The notes: generated by a model not told the origin, from the sequence alone. A stretch of DNA of 64,000 nt from SZUA-545 sp050297855 (GCA_050297855.1 JBNKTC010000008.1:62001-126000); one strand, 5' to 3'. Positions 23,401 through 32,912 are shown, numbered from the stretch's first letter. A program made the numbers and translations.

Positions 23401-24728
23401 CAGCGGGCACCTCCCTGGGAAGTGCGGCTGCGTTGCCGCTGGCCGTTGCTGCGGCGGGAGTCATCGGAACGCCCGTGTCGCGGTCGTGAAGATGACTGGC
23501 CCTCCCGTGCTCTCGGGGTACTGTCCCGTTTCGGGCGGTTGCCGCCGCGGTTGCTGCGGCCGTTTTGGATCGGCTCGGCTTTGATGGAGGGATCGGGTTC
23601 GAACTCTTTGAGCTTGACCTGCTGGATCTTGCGGTTGATCAGCTTTTCGATCCCCTTAAGCAGGGCGTGTTCATCGATGCAGACCAGGGAGACCGCTTCA
23701 CCTTCGTTCCCGGCACGTCCGGTCCGGCCGATACGGTGGACGTAGTCTTCGGCCACGTTGGGCAGTTCGTAGTTGACGACGTGGGGAAGCTGGTCGATGT
23801 CGATGCCCCGTGCCGCGATGTCTGTGGCGACCAGGACGCGGACGGAACCTTTTTTAAAGTTGTCCAGCGCTTTGGTCCGGGCACTCTGGCTTTTGTTCCC
23901 GTGGATGGCGGCGGCGGTGATGCCGTCTTTGCCCAGCTGTTCGCTCAGGCGGTTGGCACCGTGTTTGGTCCGGGTAAAGACCAGCACCTGCTGCCAGTTG
24001 CCAAGCCGGATGAGGTGGGAAAGCAGTTCGCGTTTGCGCGCCTTGTCCACGGGGTAGACCGCCTGGGCGACCCGTTCGGATGCCGTGTTGCGGCGGGCCA
24101 CTTCGATGAGGGCCGGGGAATCCAGCAGGCTGTCGGCCAGCTTCTTGATCGGGTCGGCGAAGGTGGCGGAGAAGAGCAGGTTCTGCCTTTTTTTGGGCAG
24201 CAGGGCCAGCACTTTTTTAATGTCATGGATAAAGCCCATATCGAGCATTCTGTCCGCTTCATCGAGGATCAGGTACTCCACATTGGAGAGGTCGGCTGCC
24301 CGTTGATTCACGAGATCCAGCAGGCGTCCGGGGGTGGCGATGACGATATCGACCCCTCTGCGCAGGGTGTTGATCTGCGGGTTCATCCCCACTCCGCCGA
24401 AGATAACGGCGGATTTGAAGGGGAGGTACTTCCCATAAGTCGCGACGCTCTCGGCCACCTGGGCCGCCAGTTCGCGTGTCGGGGTGAGGATAAGGGCACG
24501 GATAGGGTGTTTTTTCCCACCTTGGGGTTTGCTGTCGCTCAGGAGCTGGAGCAGGGGGAGGGTAAAGCCCGCGGTTTTTCCCGTACCCGTCTGGGCACCG
24601 GCTAAGACATCTTTTTGGGAGAGGATCACGGGGATCGCCTGTTTTTGAATAGGTGTAGGGGTAGTGTATCCCTCTTCTGCGACGGCGCGCAGGATGGACT
24701 TGGAGAGTCCGAGTGTGTTAAATGACAT
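23400..24728 (-). CDS. rhlE: DEAD-box RNA helicase RhlE
   Basis: ATP-dependent RNA unwinding in ribosome assembly and RNA decay; 442 residues from MSFNTLGLSKS. The Q motif is TPIQKQAIP, motif I AQTGTGKT (45-52), motif II DEAD in LILDEADRMLDMG, motif III SAT, and motif VI HRIGRTGRAG. A basic, arginine/serine/glycine-rich tail of about 60 residues marks the RhlE group. Start chosen at the ATG with AAAGG upstream. Confidence 0.93.
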   Translation of the reverse strand: MSFNTLGLSKSILRAVAEEGYTTPTPIQKQAIPVILSQKDVLAGAQTGTGKTAGFTLPLLQLLSDSKPQGGKKHPIRALILTPTRELAAQVAESVATYGKYLPFKSAVIFGGVGMNPQINTLRRGVDIVIATPGRLLDLVNQRAADLSNVEYLILDEADRMLDMGFIHDIKKVLALLPKKRQNLLFSATFADPIKKLADSLLDSPALIEVARRNTASERVAQAVYPVDKARKRELLSHLIRLGNWQQVLVFTRTKHGANRLSEQLGKDGITAAAIHGNKSQSARTKALDNFKKGSVRVLVATDIAARGIDIDQLPHVVNYELPNVAEDYVHRIGRTGRAGNEGEAVSLVCIDEHALLKGIEKLINRKIQQVKLKEFEPDPSIKAEPIQNGRSNRGGNRPKRDSTPRAREGQSSSRPRHGRSDDSRRSNGQRQRSRTSQGGAR

Positions 24729-24958
24729 ATATGTTGCCTTTGAACGCATCGTTGGATGGTTCTTTGAGCCTACCAAAAGTAAAAACTTGGGTCGATCTAG
24801 GCTGAAAATAAAATTGGATGCTAAAGTTATCGAAGAGTGGTCGAAACCAGTCGAAGGATGACAAAAACGAAGTCAGTCGCAGACCGAAGTACGCTGAAAT
24901 TAAGACATTATAGCATAAATGGGGAGAAAAGTATATCTTTAATTACCCCGTTTCTCCA

Positions 24959-27550
24959 CTATACCGAACCGGAATGATCCCCCTGCGGACAGGGGAGGGC
25001 GATCGTAAAGCAGGCACCCTCTTCGCCGTTACGTGCCGTGACAGTCCCGCCGAAGTCGTTTTCGACGACCATCTTGACCATATAGAGCCCGATCCCGGTC
25101 CCCTTCTCCCCTTTGGTCGTATAGTAGGGATCAAAGATGTAGCCGATGATCTCATCGGGGATCCCCCCCGCATTATCCTGGACGGTGATCGTGTAGGTGT
25201 CATCGGCCCACTCGGTCCGGATCGTGATGAGACGTTCGCCGCTTCCGTTTTTGGCAAAGGCCTCCTTGGCATTATTGGCGATGTTGAGGATAAGCTGCTG
25301 CAGTTCCCCTTCGCTTCCCAGGAGGGTGCAGTCTGTCAGGGAGAGTTCTAGCCGGATATCAGATTTGGCGTATTGGACGGACATAAGGTTGACGATCTTC
25401 GTGATCGCCTTTTGGGCGCTGAAACGCTTTTTGACCTTGTTGGGGTTGAAGAAGTTTCTGAAGTCGTCGATGGTGAGGGCCATAAAATCGATCTGCTCCA
25501 TGGTCCGTTCGACAAAACGTTCCATATAGGTCCGGTCCATTTCGTCGTGTTCGTAGGCATCCTGACTGTCCTGGACCAGGAGGCCTACGGCATTCAAGGG
25601 TTGTTTGAGCTGGTGGGCGATTACCCCGATCATCTCGCCCATGACGGCCATCTGGGACTGGCGCAGCAGCATCTTGTCCTTCTCCCGGATCTCGCCCAGT
25701 TTGCGTTCCACTTCCGCTTCGAGGTTCTGGTTTAGTTCGGTCAGGCGTGTTTCGGCTGCTCTGCGCCGCTTGATCTCTTTGGAGAGGGTGCGGTTCCAGA
25801 AGACGATCAGCAGGATCAGCAGAAGGCCCCCTGCCGATATTTTCCACAAAAGATCGTAATCAAACCCGTGTTCGTAGGTGATGGCGATCCACCGCTTGTA
25901 GATCGCATCGCGCTCCTTGTCAGTGATGGAGTCCAGAGCCTTTTGCAGGATAGGCGTCAGCTGGGGCCAGTCGTTCCGCCCGGCCAGTCCCAGTTCGAAG
26001 CGGTAGGGGGTTTTGCCCGCGATCTTGATATTGGTATACCCCCCTTTTTTAATATAGTAGCTGGCCGTCGCGATGTTGCCGACAAAGGCGTCGACCTGGT
26101 CGTAGGCGATCATATCCAGGGCCTCCTGGACGTTTTTTGTCGTAATGAGGTGAATATCCGGGTAGTAGTTTTTGAGCATCTCATGGGTGACATACCCTTT
26201 GACGACGGCGACGTTTTTCCCCTCCAGTGCATTCAGCCCCGATACATAGCGTATCTTGTCGTTGGTCATGATGACCATGGGGAAGGAGAGATAAGGGGAG
26301 GTGAAATCCATATACTCCGAACGTTCCGCCGTCTTGACGACGCAGGAGAAGATATCCAGCTTCCGCGCTTTTACCGCATCGACGGTCTGGGCCCAGTCCA
26401 GCCCTTTCTTGACCAGGAACTTGACGCCCAGACGCTCCTCCAGCAGGGCGATGTATTCGGCTGCCATCCCTTTATAGCCGCCGTCTATGTCGACGTATTC
26501 AAAGGGCGGCCACGCGATGTCGATGCCGACACGCAGGATCGGATGGTCCGCGAGCCACTGTTTTTCGGCTTCGGTCAGGTCGAGGGTGTTCCCTCTCTTC
26601 TTAATGCGGTAGATCGTATCGTCGGCGGAGTAGTCGCTGTCGCAGAGTCCCAGGACTTTATAGATGTCGACGATCCGGTGGATCTTGTGGCGGTCGATAT
26701 GGCCGAAGGGGACCCCGTCGGCAAAGGCCAGTTTTTTCAGCTCTCCCGCTTCGTACAGCAGGTGTTCACGGCTTTTATTCTGCGTATTGTATTTTTTGAG
26801 GATGAGGTCGATGCTCTCGTCGATGTGGTCGAAGGCGTAGAGCCATCCCTTGATGCTCGCTTCGTAAAAGGCGCGGACAAGCTCGGGGCGGGTGCGGAGG
26901 AGTTGGCGGCTCGTAAAAAGGATATCGCTGTAAAAATCGAACCCGTAGTCGGATGGGCTGAGGATATTGTATTCGATCCCTTTCTGCTGGAGGAAGAACG
27001 GTTCGTTGGTCGTATAGGAGAGCATGGCATCGGTTGTACCGTTGATGAGGTCGTCGATGTTAAAGGAGTGGGGCTGGTGGATAATATCGTCCATCCCCAG
27101 TCCCGCGCTGGCCAGCATGGCCACCATCGGAGCCGAAGTGAGATCCTCCGTCTTGAACATGACCCGTTTTCCCCTGAGACCTTTTGCCGAAGTGATACCG
27201 GACTTTTTTGTCGTCATCAGCATCAGGGGGGAGTGCTGGAACATGGCGCCCAGTGCGATGACCTTCTGGTGATTCATACCGTCGATGATAATGGAGCGCC
27301 CGATCCCAAAATCGGCCCGTCTCGCCACGACATCCCCGATCGTATTGGTCTCGGCGGTAAACTCCCGTATCTCGACATCCAGTCCGGCCGCTTTGTAAAA
27401 GCCCTTCTCTTTGGCCATATAAAAACCGGCAAACTGGAACTGGTGCAGCCACTGGAGCTGCAGGGAGACGTTTGTCAGCGGGGCATCCGTACCGGTCGCC
27501 CCCTGCAGGGTGAGCGTCAGGGCCAAAAGGAGGAGGGTCTTGCGTATCAT
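24959..27550 (-). CDS. Sensor histidine kinase with two fused periplasmic binding domains
   Basis: 863 residues; MIRKTLLLLALTLTLQG is a signal segment (AAGGG six bases upstream decides the start). Domain 1 (about 25-270) is NMT1/THI5-like (LQWLHQFQFAGFYMAKEKGFY). Domain 2 (about 300-535) is SBP_bac_3-like (LRVGIDIAWPPFEYVD). A membrane helix follows, then coiled coil, H-box IAHQLKQPLNAVG and HATPase (NIANNAKEAF, DNAGGI, GTGIGLYMVK). H-box HQLKQPL departs slightly from HQWRQPL. Two ligand domains could read two small molecules. No response regulator nearby; 13 bases after another kinase gene. Confidence 0.9.
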   Translation of the reverse strand: MIRKTLLLLALTLTLQGATGTDAPLTNVSLQLQWLHQFQFAGFYMAKEKGFYKAAGLDVEIREFTAETNTIGDVVARRADFGIGRSIIIDGMNHQKVIALGAMFQHSPLMLMTTKKSGITSAKGLRGKRVMFKTEDLTSAPMVAMLASAGLGMDDIIHQPHSFNIDDLINGTTDAMLSYTTNEPFFLQQKGIEYNILSPSDYGFDFYSDILFTSRQLLRTRPELVRAFYEASIKGWLYAFDHIDESIDLILKKYNTQNKSREHLLYEAGELKKLAFADGVPFGHIDRHKIHRIVDIYKVLGLCDSDYSADDTIYRIKKRGNTLDLTEAEKQWLADHPILRVGIDIAWPPFEYVDIDGGYKGMAAEYIALLEERLGVKFLVKKGLDWAQTVDAVKARKLDIFSCVVKTAERSEYMDFTSPYLSFPMVIMTNDKIRYVSGLNALEGKNVAVVKGYVTHEMLKNYYPDIHLITTKNVQEALDMIAYDQVDAFVGNIATASYYIKKGGYTNIKIAGKTPYRFELGLAGRNDWPQLTPILQKALDSITDKERDAIYKRWIAITYEHGFDYDLLWKISAGGLLLILLIVFWNRTLSKEIKRRRAAETRLTELNQNLEAEVERKLGEIREKDKMLLRQSQMAVMGEMIGVIAHQLKQPLNAVGLLVQDSQDAYEHDEMDRTYMERFVERTMEQIDFMALTIDDFRNFFNPNKVKKRFSAQKAITKIVNLMSVQYAKSDIRLELSLTDCTLLGSEGELQQLILNIANNAKEAFAKNGSGERLITIRTEWADDTYTITVQDNAGGIPDEIIGYIFDPYYTTKGEKGTGIGLYMVKMVVENDFGGTVTARNGEEGACFTIALPCPQGDHSGSV

Positions 27551-27563
27551 GTTCATCCCTTTC

Positions 27564-29042
27564 TCACAGGGCGATGGTAAACCGGGCTCCCCGGTCGCCT
27601 TCATCTAAGCTCAGCTGCCCCTCCATCTTCTCTTCGATGATCGATTTGGCGATGTAGAGCCCCAGACCGACGCCGCTGCCGCGGTGTTTGGTGGTACTGT
27701 AGGGTTCGAAGATCTTCTCCCTGACGGCCGGATCGATGCCGCCGGCGTTGTCCTCGATCACGATACGGGCGGTGCGACCCGGGTTCTCCTCGATGCGGAT
27801 ACGGATCTCTTTATCCCGGTTATCCCGCTCTTCCAGGACATCGATGGCGTTGTTGAGGATATGGAAGATCGCCTGGGCAAACTCCTTCTGCACCCCGTGG
27901 ATAAAGCATTCACAGCGGACATCCAGGGCCGTCGTGATCGCCAGGGCGTCGATCCGCGCGCCCAGGATCGCCAGGACCGTCTCGATACTGTGGCGGGCGT
28001 CAAAATGTTCGGCCCGTTCGGAGGAGGAGAAGAAGGTACTGAAACGGTCGATGGTGGTCGAGAGGTTCTGCAGCTGCTCCATGGACTGGGTGACCAGTTT
28101 GGTGAGGTACGCTTCGCTCAACTCCCCGTATCGGTAAGAGTCTTCGATCTCCTGGATCATCTCGCCGACCGCACTCAGGGGCTGGCGCCATTGGTGGGCG
28201 GCGTTGCTGAGCGCCTCCCCGGCTCCTACAAGGCGCGACTGCCGGATCAGGAGCTCCTGCTTGTGCAGGTTCTCCAGCTGCGATTTCTTCAGCTGGTGGG
28301 TCAGCAGCTCCATGGGGTTGGTCAGTCCCACCTCCAGGATCGCTTTGTACAGCAGGTAGAAGGAGACAATTTTAAGCATATGGCCGACAATATTGAAGAT
28401 GCCGAACATATCGTGGTAGAGGGTGAAGGAGAACTCCGAAGCAATCGTCAGCCCGATGGAGGTGATGATAAGCCCTTTGACGCGCCGGGGCATCGAGTCG
28501 TCGCGGTAGAGCAGCAGCCCTGAGATAAAAAGGATCAGGGCGATGACGTACTCCGATGCGATCTTAAACGTCGTCAGCCCTTCGCCCAGGACGTAGCAGT
28601 CGGGGAAGGCCCCGCCGGCGATCACGGCAAACAGGGCGACGGCGATAGCAAGATAGGTATAAAAAAGGGTATTGGGGTTGAGCCTTTTATCCAGCAGGAA
28701 ATAGGCGGCCAAAAATGTCAGGCTCTCTAAAAAACGGGTGGCGATCCACACTTCGATGGAGAGGTTGGGATCGGCATCGAAGATCCCCATCTCCTGGTAG
28801 GTGAGGGTATGGAGCATATCGAAAAAGGCGATAAAGAGATAGGCCACGGCGATGACAAGCAGGTAGTTGTTCTCAAAATGGCGCTTGGTGTTCCAACCGA
28901 AAATAAAGATGCTGAAGGAGATCAGGATACTGAAAAACTCCGCGCCCAGGTGAAACAGCAGGTAGCTGTGGAAAACCGACAGCATGATCAGTATCAGCGC
29001 CACGCTCATCGCGATGGAGTCTCTGAATAAAAAACGCGCCAT
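27564..29042 (-). CDS. MASE3-domain sensor histidine kinase
   Basis: 492 residues from MARFLFRDSIAM (GGAG five bases before). Seven or so membrane helices in the first 240 residues form a MASE3-type sensor (FFDMLHTLTYQEMGIFD is characteristic). Then a short coiled coil, H-box AAHQWRQPLSAVG and HATPase with NNAIDVL, DNAGGI and GVGLGLYIAK. It is the first gene of a two-kinase unit; a shared, unlinked response regulator is likely. Confidence 0.9.
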   Translation of the reverse strand: MARFLFRDSIAMSVALILIMLSVFHSYLLFHLGAEFFSILISFSIFIFGWNTKRHFENNYLLVIAVAYLFIAFFDMLHTLTYQEMGIFDADPNLSIEVWIATRFLESLTFLAAYFLLDKRLNPNTLFYTYLAIAVALFAVIAGGAFPDCYVLGEGLTTFKIASEYVIALILFISGLLLYRDDSMPRRVKGLIITSIGLTIASEFSFTLYHDMFGIFNIVGHMLKIVSFYLLYKAILEVGLTNPMELLTHQLKKSQLENLHKQELLIRQSRLVGAGEALSNAAHQWRQPLSAVGEMIQEIEDSYRYGELSEAYLTKLVTQSMEQLQNLSTTIDRFSTFFSSSERAEHFDARHSIETVLAILGARIDALAITTALDVRCECFIHGVQKEFAQAIFHILNNAIDVLEERDNRDKEIRIRIEENPGRTARIVIEDNAGGIDPAVREKIFEPYSTTKHRGSGVGLGLYIAKSIIEEKMEGQLSLDEGDRGARFTIAL

Positions 29043-29221
29043 ATCTTCTCCGTCTCTTTTTTTAGATTGTAGCCTCCCGATACTAAAAGATTTCAAATAT
29101 TTTTTTTATATTTATGCCGGGTGACATAAATATACGGTCGATTCGTTATTCAGAACCGTTGGAAAGTAACGGCTGGAAAAGTCCTGACCGGTCAGCCCGG
29201 GGAGGCTGTTTCCCGGGCAGT

Positions 29222-29237
29222 TAGAACAAAATATGCA
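29222..29237 (+). promoter_or_regulatory. Sigma-54-like promoter of the clpPX-nifS operon
   Basis: TAGAACAAAATATGCA has the same AG-N10-GC as the nifH, nifV and nifB sites. It lies 39 bases before the first gene and would drive the nine-gene unit 29.3-35.5 kb. Confidence 0.68.
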
Positions 29238-29275
29238 GATACTTCCGTGAAATCGTATATAGATGGAGGTAAAAC

Positions 29276-29677
29276 ATGGTCGTAGCTGTACCCGTATATG
29301 AAGACGGCACGATATTCCCTAATGCCAGCTACGCACCACGTTTTGCCGTATATAACGTGGAGAAGAACAGCAAGACACTCATCCGGACCGTACGGAATCC
29401 GCGGGCTGAATTGGCCCAGCCGGAGTGCCTGAGCGCCTTTGAGTGCGAATGCCCCGAAGCGCTGATGAAGGATACGACGCATATCCTCTCCCACTACCAT
29501 CTGATCGAGATCCTGCACGATTGCGACGTGGTCCTGGCCAAAGCGATCTGCGGTAACACCAAACGGATTTTTGAGTACGTCGGGATCCAGGTCTATAAGA
29601 TCCCGCCCATCATACAACAAGAACAGCACGCTATTAACAACTATATCGTAGGAGCGGACCGTGAAAATAATATATAA
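29276..29677 (+). CDS. NifX/NifB-C-terminal-family protein
   Basis: A 133-residue protein of the dinitrogenase iron-molybdenum cofactor family: MVVAVPVYEDGTIFPNASYAPRFAVYN is the opening of that fold. Family members carry NifB-co, VK-cluster or FeMo-co during assembly. It has an ECECPE motif (about 56-61) and HILSHYH that could contact a cluster. GGAGG upstream. The 3' end overlaps the next gene by 17 bases. First gene of the operon, behind a nif-type promoter. Confidence 0.75.
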   Translation: MVVAVPVYEDGTIFPNASYAPRFAVYNVEKNSKTLIRTVRNPRAELAQPECLSAFECECPEALMKDTTHILSHYHLIEILHDCDVVLAKAICGNTKRIFEYVGIQVYKIPPIIQQEQHAINNYIVGADRENNI

Positions 29678-30173
29678 AGAGAGGGAGTTTACCCTCGAAG
29701 ACGAAATGCTTGATGTCGGCTACAGTGCCGAAAAAGTAGAGCTCCTTACAAAAGATGACAAAAAAGTAACCGTCGGCGGCCATACGGGTCGGACCCAGAT
29801 CCTCGTAAGCCTCCCCTTTGTCGACGACGGGATCAAAAAAGAGCTCGAAACGATCGACGCCATGCTTAACGACACCGCCAAAGCCCAGATCGACGCCTGG
29901 GTCATCGGGGCCGACGACACCGTCTTGGCTGAGGTCGGGTTTTTCAGAAGCGGCGTCGATTACGACGAGGCGTTCGGCGACTACTACGGTACACGCCTGT
30001 TAGGCGGTGAGCTGGACGGGAAACTGACCAAGTCGCTCTTTATCATCGCCCAGGACGGGACGCTCTTTTATATCGATGCGCCCGAAGACCTGGGTGAACC
30101 GTTTAATATGGAGCGATTCCAGCGACAGATCGTGACGGCACTCAGCTGCTGCGACAAGAAAGGATGCCACTGA
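29661..30173 (+). CDS. Tpx-like peroxiredoxin fold without peroxidatic cysteine
   Basis: 170 residues, GTG start with AGGAG upstream. It aligns with thiol peroxidase (Tpx): SAEKVELLTKDDKKVTVGG, then ILVSLPFVDDGIKKEL where Tpx has FPSIDTGVCA. The catalytic cysteine is replaced (GIK in place of GVC), so peroxidase activity is not expected. The only cysteines are in the tail SCCDKKGCH, a possible metal or cluster site. It overlaps both neighbours, so it is firmly part of the nif operon. Confidence 0.65.
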   Translation: MKIIYKEREFTLEDEMLDVGYSAEKVELLTKDDKKVTVGGHTGRTQILVSLPFVDDGIKKELETIDAMLNDTAKAQIDAWVIGADDTVLAEVGFFRSGVDYDEAFGDYYGTRLLGGELDGKLTKSLFIIAQDGTLFYIDAPEDLGEPFNMERFQRQIVTALSCCDKKGCH

Positions 30174-31003
30174 TGCATAGCGAAATGATCGAAACGATAA
30201 AAGAAGAACTGAAAGCAGGCGTCACGATCCCCTACCTGGGGCTCGGCATCTTCGAGGGTGTCACGACGGAAACGGGCGAAGCGATGCCCCACGACAGTGA
30301 CTCCATGATCCTCACGATGAACAACGGCCGGGCGATGCCCCCGCGCCTGATGTTCGAGTACTCCCGTGCGGCGATGCACCTGGAGCAGCGCAAGGGGCGG
30401 CAGTTTATGGAGCAGATGATGAACTTCATCTACACCAAACCCTTTGCCCCCCTTGAGGCCCAGAAAAAGATGCTGGCCTACAATCCGATCTACATCGTCG
30501 ATACCAACCGCGACGACAAGCTCCAGGGTCTACTGGCCGACAAGCCGCACCTGCTGGTATTGGGCAAGGCACGGATCCTCGCCAACCCCAACCGTTACGA
30601 AGTGTACGAGTGGGACGTGGAGAACAAGAAGTATTTCGAGGTGGAGGAGAGCTGCCTGGAGGATGCGGAGACGATCCTCTTAAAACCGATGGGATCACCG
30701 AGCCCCGAACCCAGCTTCATCATCTCCGATGCCGACTACGTCGACTGGCTGACCGAAGCGATGGGGGGCTTTGCCTTCCCGTCCATGATCAAGACGTACC
30801 GCAAGGGAAAAAAGTACCTCTTTATGGGGGTCTCCTTCAACCGTGATACCGAGCGGATGGTCGCCAACGAGATCACCCTGGATCTCGAAGGCGGTTATGT
30901 CATCGGAAATGAAGAACTGACCAAAAAAGCTGAAAAATTCATCGACAAACACGACCTGACCTATATTAAGATGGACCTGGCGGAATTTTTGAAAGAACTT
31001 TAA
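30173..31003 (+). CDS. SIR2-like protein of nif operons, catalytic histidine lost
   Basis: 276 residues from MHSEMIETIKEEL; its ATG overlaps the preceding stop (TGATG). The order of motifs follows SIR2_2 proteins: TIPYLGLGIF for the glycine loop, YIVDTNRDD for TTNYD, KPMGSPSPEPSFIIS for KLHGS...ITE, FMGVSFNRD for GFSGDD. The glycine loop is degenerate and the catalytic His is Met, so deacetylase or NADase activity is doubtful. SIR2-like genes of unknown role occur in nif regions of other diazotrophs. Confidence 0.6.
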   Translation: MHSEMIETIKEELKAGVTIPYLGLGIFEGVTTETGEAMPHDSDSMILTMNNGRAMPPRLMFEYSRAAMHLEQRKGRQFMEQMMNFIYTKPFAPLEAQKKMLAYNPIYIVDTNRDDKLQGLLADKPHLLVLGKARILANPNRYEVYEWDVENKKYFEVEESCLEDAETILLKPMGSPSPEPSFIISDADYVDWLTEAMGGFAFPSMIKTYRKGKKYLFMGVSFNRDTERMVANEITLDLEGGYVIGNEELTKKAEKFIDKHDLTYIKMDLAEFLKEL

Positions 31004-31012
31004 GGAGAGATC

Positions 31013-31597
31013 ATGCCCTACATCCCAACCGTACGTGACAACTCGCCCCGCGGCGAGCGATATTTCGACCTCTTTTCCAAACTCCTGAATGACCGGATCA
31101 TTGTCATCAACGAAGCGATCGATGACAATATGATGGGCGTGATCGTCTCCCAGCTCCTCTACCTCGATGCCGACGACCACGAAGAACCGATCCACCTCTA
31201 TATCTCCAGCCCCGGCGGGTCGGTGATGGCGGGGTTGGCGATCCTCGATACGATGAACCTGATCGAAGCGCCGGTACACACCTACGCGATGGGACTGGTC
31301 GCCTCCATGGCCGCCGTGCTCTTTACCTGCGGGGAGAAGGGCGAACGCAAGATCCTTCCCAATGCGGAAGTGATGATCCACCAGCCCCTCGGCGGCTACC
31401 AGGGGCAGGCGAGCGACATCGAGATCCACGCCAACCATATCCTCAAGCTCAAAGCCAAGCTCAACAAGATCATCGCCGATGCGACGGGCCAGAATGTCAA
31501 GACCATCACCAAAGAGACGGAGCGGGACAACTACTTCGAAGCCAAAGAGGCGATCAAGTTCGGTCTGGCGGACAAGCTGATCGAGAAGGGGGCCTGA
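31013..31597 (+). CDS. clpP: ClpP-family protease, nif-linked copy
   Basis: Serine peptidase subunit, 194 residues. Catalytic triad S98 (GLVASMAAVL), H123 (MIHQPLGG) and D172 (ERDNYF) is complete. It starts 9 bases after the SIR2-like gene and ends 1 base before clpX. GLVASMAA departs from the GQAASMG of housekeeping ClpP, supporting a specialised second copy. In Azotobacter a nif-linked ClpX (ClpX2) limits NifB and NifEN levels; here the protease partner is linked too. Confidence 0.9.
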   Translation: MPYIPTVRDNSPRGERYFDLFSKLLNDRIIVINEAIDDNMMGVIVSQLLYLDADDHEEPIHLYISSPGGSVMAGLAILDTMNLIEAPVHTYAMGLVASMAAVLFTCGEKGERKILPNAEVMIHQPLGGYQGQASDIEIHANHILKLKAKLNKIIADATGQNVKTITKETERDNYFEAKEAIKFGLADKLIEKGA

Positions 31598-31598
31598 G

Positions 31599-32834
31599 AT
31601 GGAAAACAACAGCTGTTCATTCTGCGGACGGACGCAGGACCAAGTCAAGAAGATGTTCAGGACCGAAAAGGTCGCCATCTGCGACGAGTGTGTCAAGACC
31701 TGTTCGGGGATCATGGATAAGGAGCTGCGCGACGTCGAGCGCCGGGAGATCCAGCAGGGGCTTCCCAAACCCGAAGAGATCGTCGAGAAGCTCAATAAGT
31801 ACATCATCGGGCAGGAGACGGCCAAGAAGGTGCTGGCGGTGGCGATCTACAACCACTACAAGCGGATCGAACGCCCCTTCCACAACGGCGTGGAACTGGA
31901 GAAGTCCAACATCATGCTTTTGGGCCCCACCGGAAGCGGGAAGACGCTTCTGGCCAAGACCCTTGCCAAGATGATGAACGTCCCCTTTGCCGTCGCCGAC
32001 GCCACGGCCCTGACGGAAGCGGGATATGTGGGGGAAGATGTCGAGAGCATCCTCTCCCGGCTATTAGCCGCGGCCAACTACGACGTGGAACTGGCCCAGC
32101 GCGGGATCGTCTACATCGATGAGATCGACAAGATCGCCCGTAAAGGCGAAAGCGCCACGACCGGGCGCGACGTCTCGGGCGAGGGGGTCCAGCAGGGGCT
32201 TCTGAAAATACTGGAGGGTTCGGAAGTCTACGTCCCGGTCAAGGGGAGCCGCAAAAACTCCTCGACCGATACGCTGCTCTTTGATACGACCCATGTCCTC
32301 TTTATCTGCGGCGGGGCCTTTGTCGGTCTGGTCAAAGACAAGCACACCAAAAAAGCCAACAAAGTCGGATTCGACAAGACAGCCGCCAAGGCGGGCGAAA
32401 TCAAGCCGATCGAGGCCAAAGACCTGATCCGTTTCGGGCTGATCCCCGAGTTTATCGGGCGTATCCCCGTTATTGCGGAGCTTAAAGAGCTGGATAAGGA
32501 CCAGATGGTCCAGATCCTCCAGGAACCGGACAACGCTTTGCTCAAACAGTACCAGGCGCTCTTCGAGATGGACGGTGTGGAGCTGATCTTCGATGAGAAA
32601 GCGATCGAAGCCATCGCCCAGGAGGCGATCGACCGCGGCGTCGGGGCACGGGGGCTTCGCGGGATCATCGAGCGGATCATGCTCCCCTATCTCTATGCCA
32701 TCCCCTCCATGGAGGATGTCAAGAGCTGTACGATCACCGAAGGGACGGTACAGGAGGAGAAAGAGCCTCTCTATACCTACGAGGCTAAAGACGAGAAAGA
32801 AGCCAAAAGCAAAGAAAAACAAGCCAATAGTTAA
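31599..32834 (+). CDS. clpX: ClpX-family unfoldase, nif-linked copy
   Basis: AAA+ unfoldase feeding ClpP; 411 residues. N-terminal zinc finger C6-x2-C9 and C28-x2-C31, Walker A GPTGSGKT (109-116), pore loop GYVGED, Walker B VYIDEID, and an IGF-type loop is not obvious: the usual ClpP-contact region near 240-275 reads FICGGAFVGLVKDKHTKK. Spacing of 1 base from clpP and position before nifS argue for regulated turnover of nitrogenase or its assembly factors (inference). Confidence 0.9.
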   Translation: MENNSCSFCGRTQDQVKKMFRTEKVAICDECVKTCSGIMDKELRDVERREIQQGLPKPEEIVEKLNKYIIGQETAKKVLAVAIYNHYKRIERPFHNGVELEKSNIMLLGPTGSGKTLLAKTLAKMMNVPFAVADATALTEAGYVGEDVESILSRLLAAANYDVELAQRGIVYIDEIDKIARKGESATTGRDVSGEGVQQGLLKILEGSEVYVPVKGSRKNSSTDTLLFDTTHVLFICGGAFVGLVKDKHTKKANKVGFDKTAAKAGEIKPIEAKDLIRFGLIPEFIGRIPVIAELKELDKDQMVQILQEPDNALLKQYQALFEMDGVELIFDEKAIEAIAQEAIDRGVGARGLRGIIERIMLPYLYAIPSMEDVKSCTITEGTVQEEKEPLYTYEAKDEKEAKSKEKQANS

Positions 32835-32840
32835 GTATCT

Positions 32841-32896
32841 TGCCGATAGGCATAGCTTTAGTGAGATGAATTGATCTGGGGCTTTGCTCCAGGTCA
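32841..32896 (+). repeat. Structured nif intergenic element, copy in front of nifS
   Basis: TGCC-GATA-GGCA (32841-32852), GCTTTAG, a ten-base linker, then an 11-bp stem TGATCTGGGGC-TTT-GCTCCAGGTCA (32872-32896) containing G-T pairs. It fills nearly all of the clpX-nifS gap and ends 16 bases before the nifS ATG, touching its ribosome site AAAGGA. Confidence 0.7.
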
Positions 32897-32912
32897 AGAA
32901 GAAAGGAAAAAA

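Noticed and set aside
25868..27580. 570-residue plus-strand frame
   Set aside because: Antisense to the periplasmic-binding-domain kinase; no ribosome site and shadow composition.
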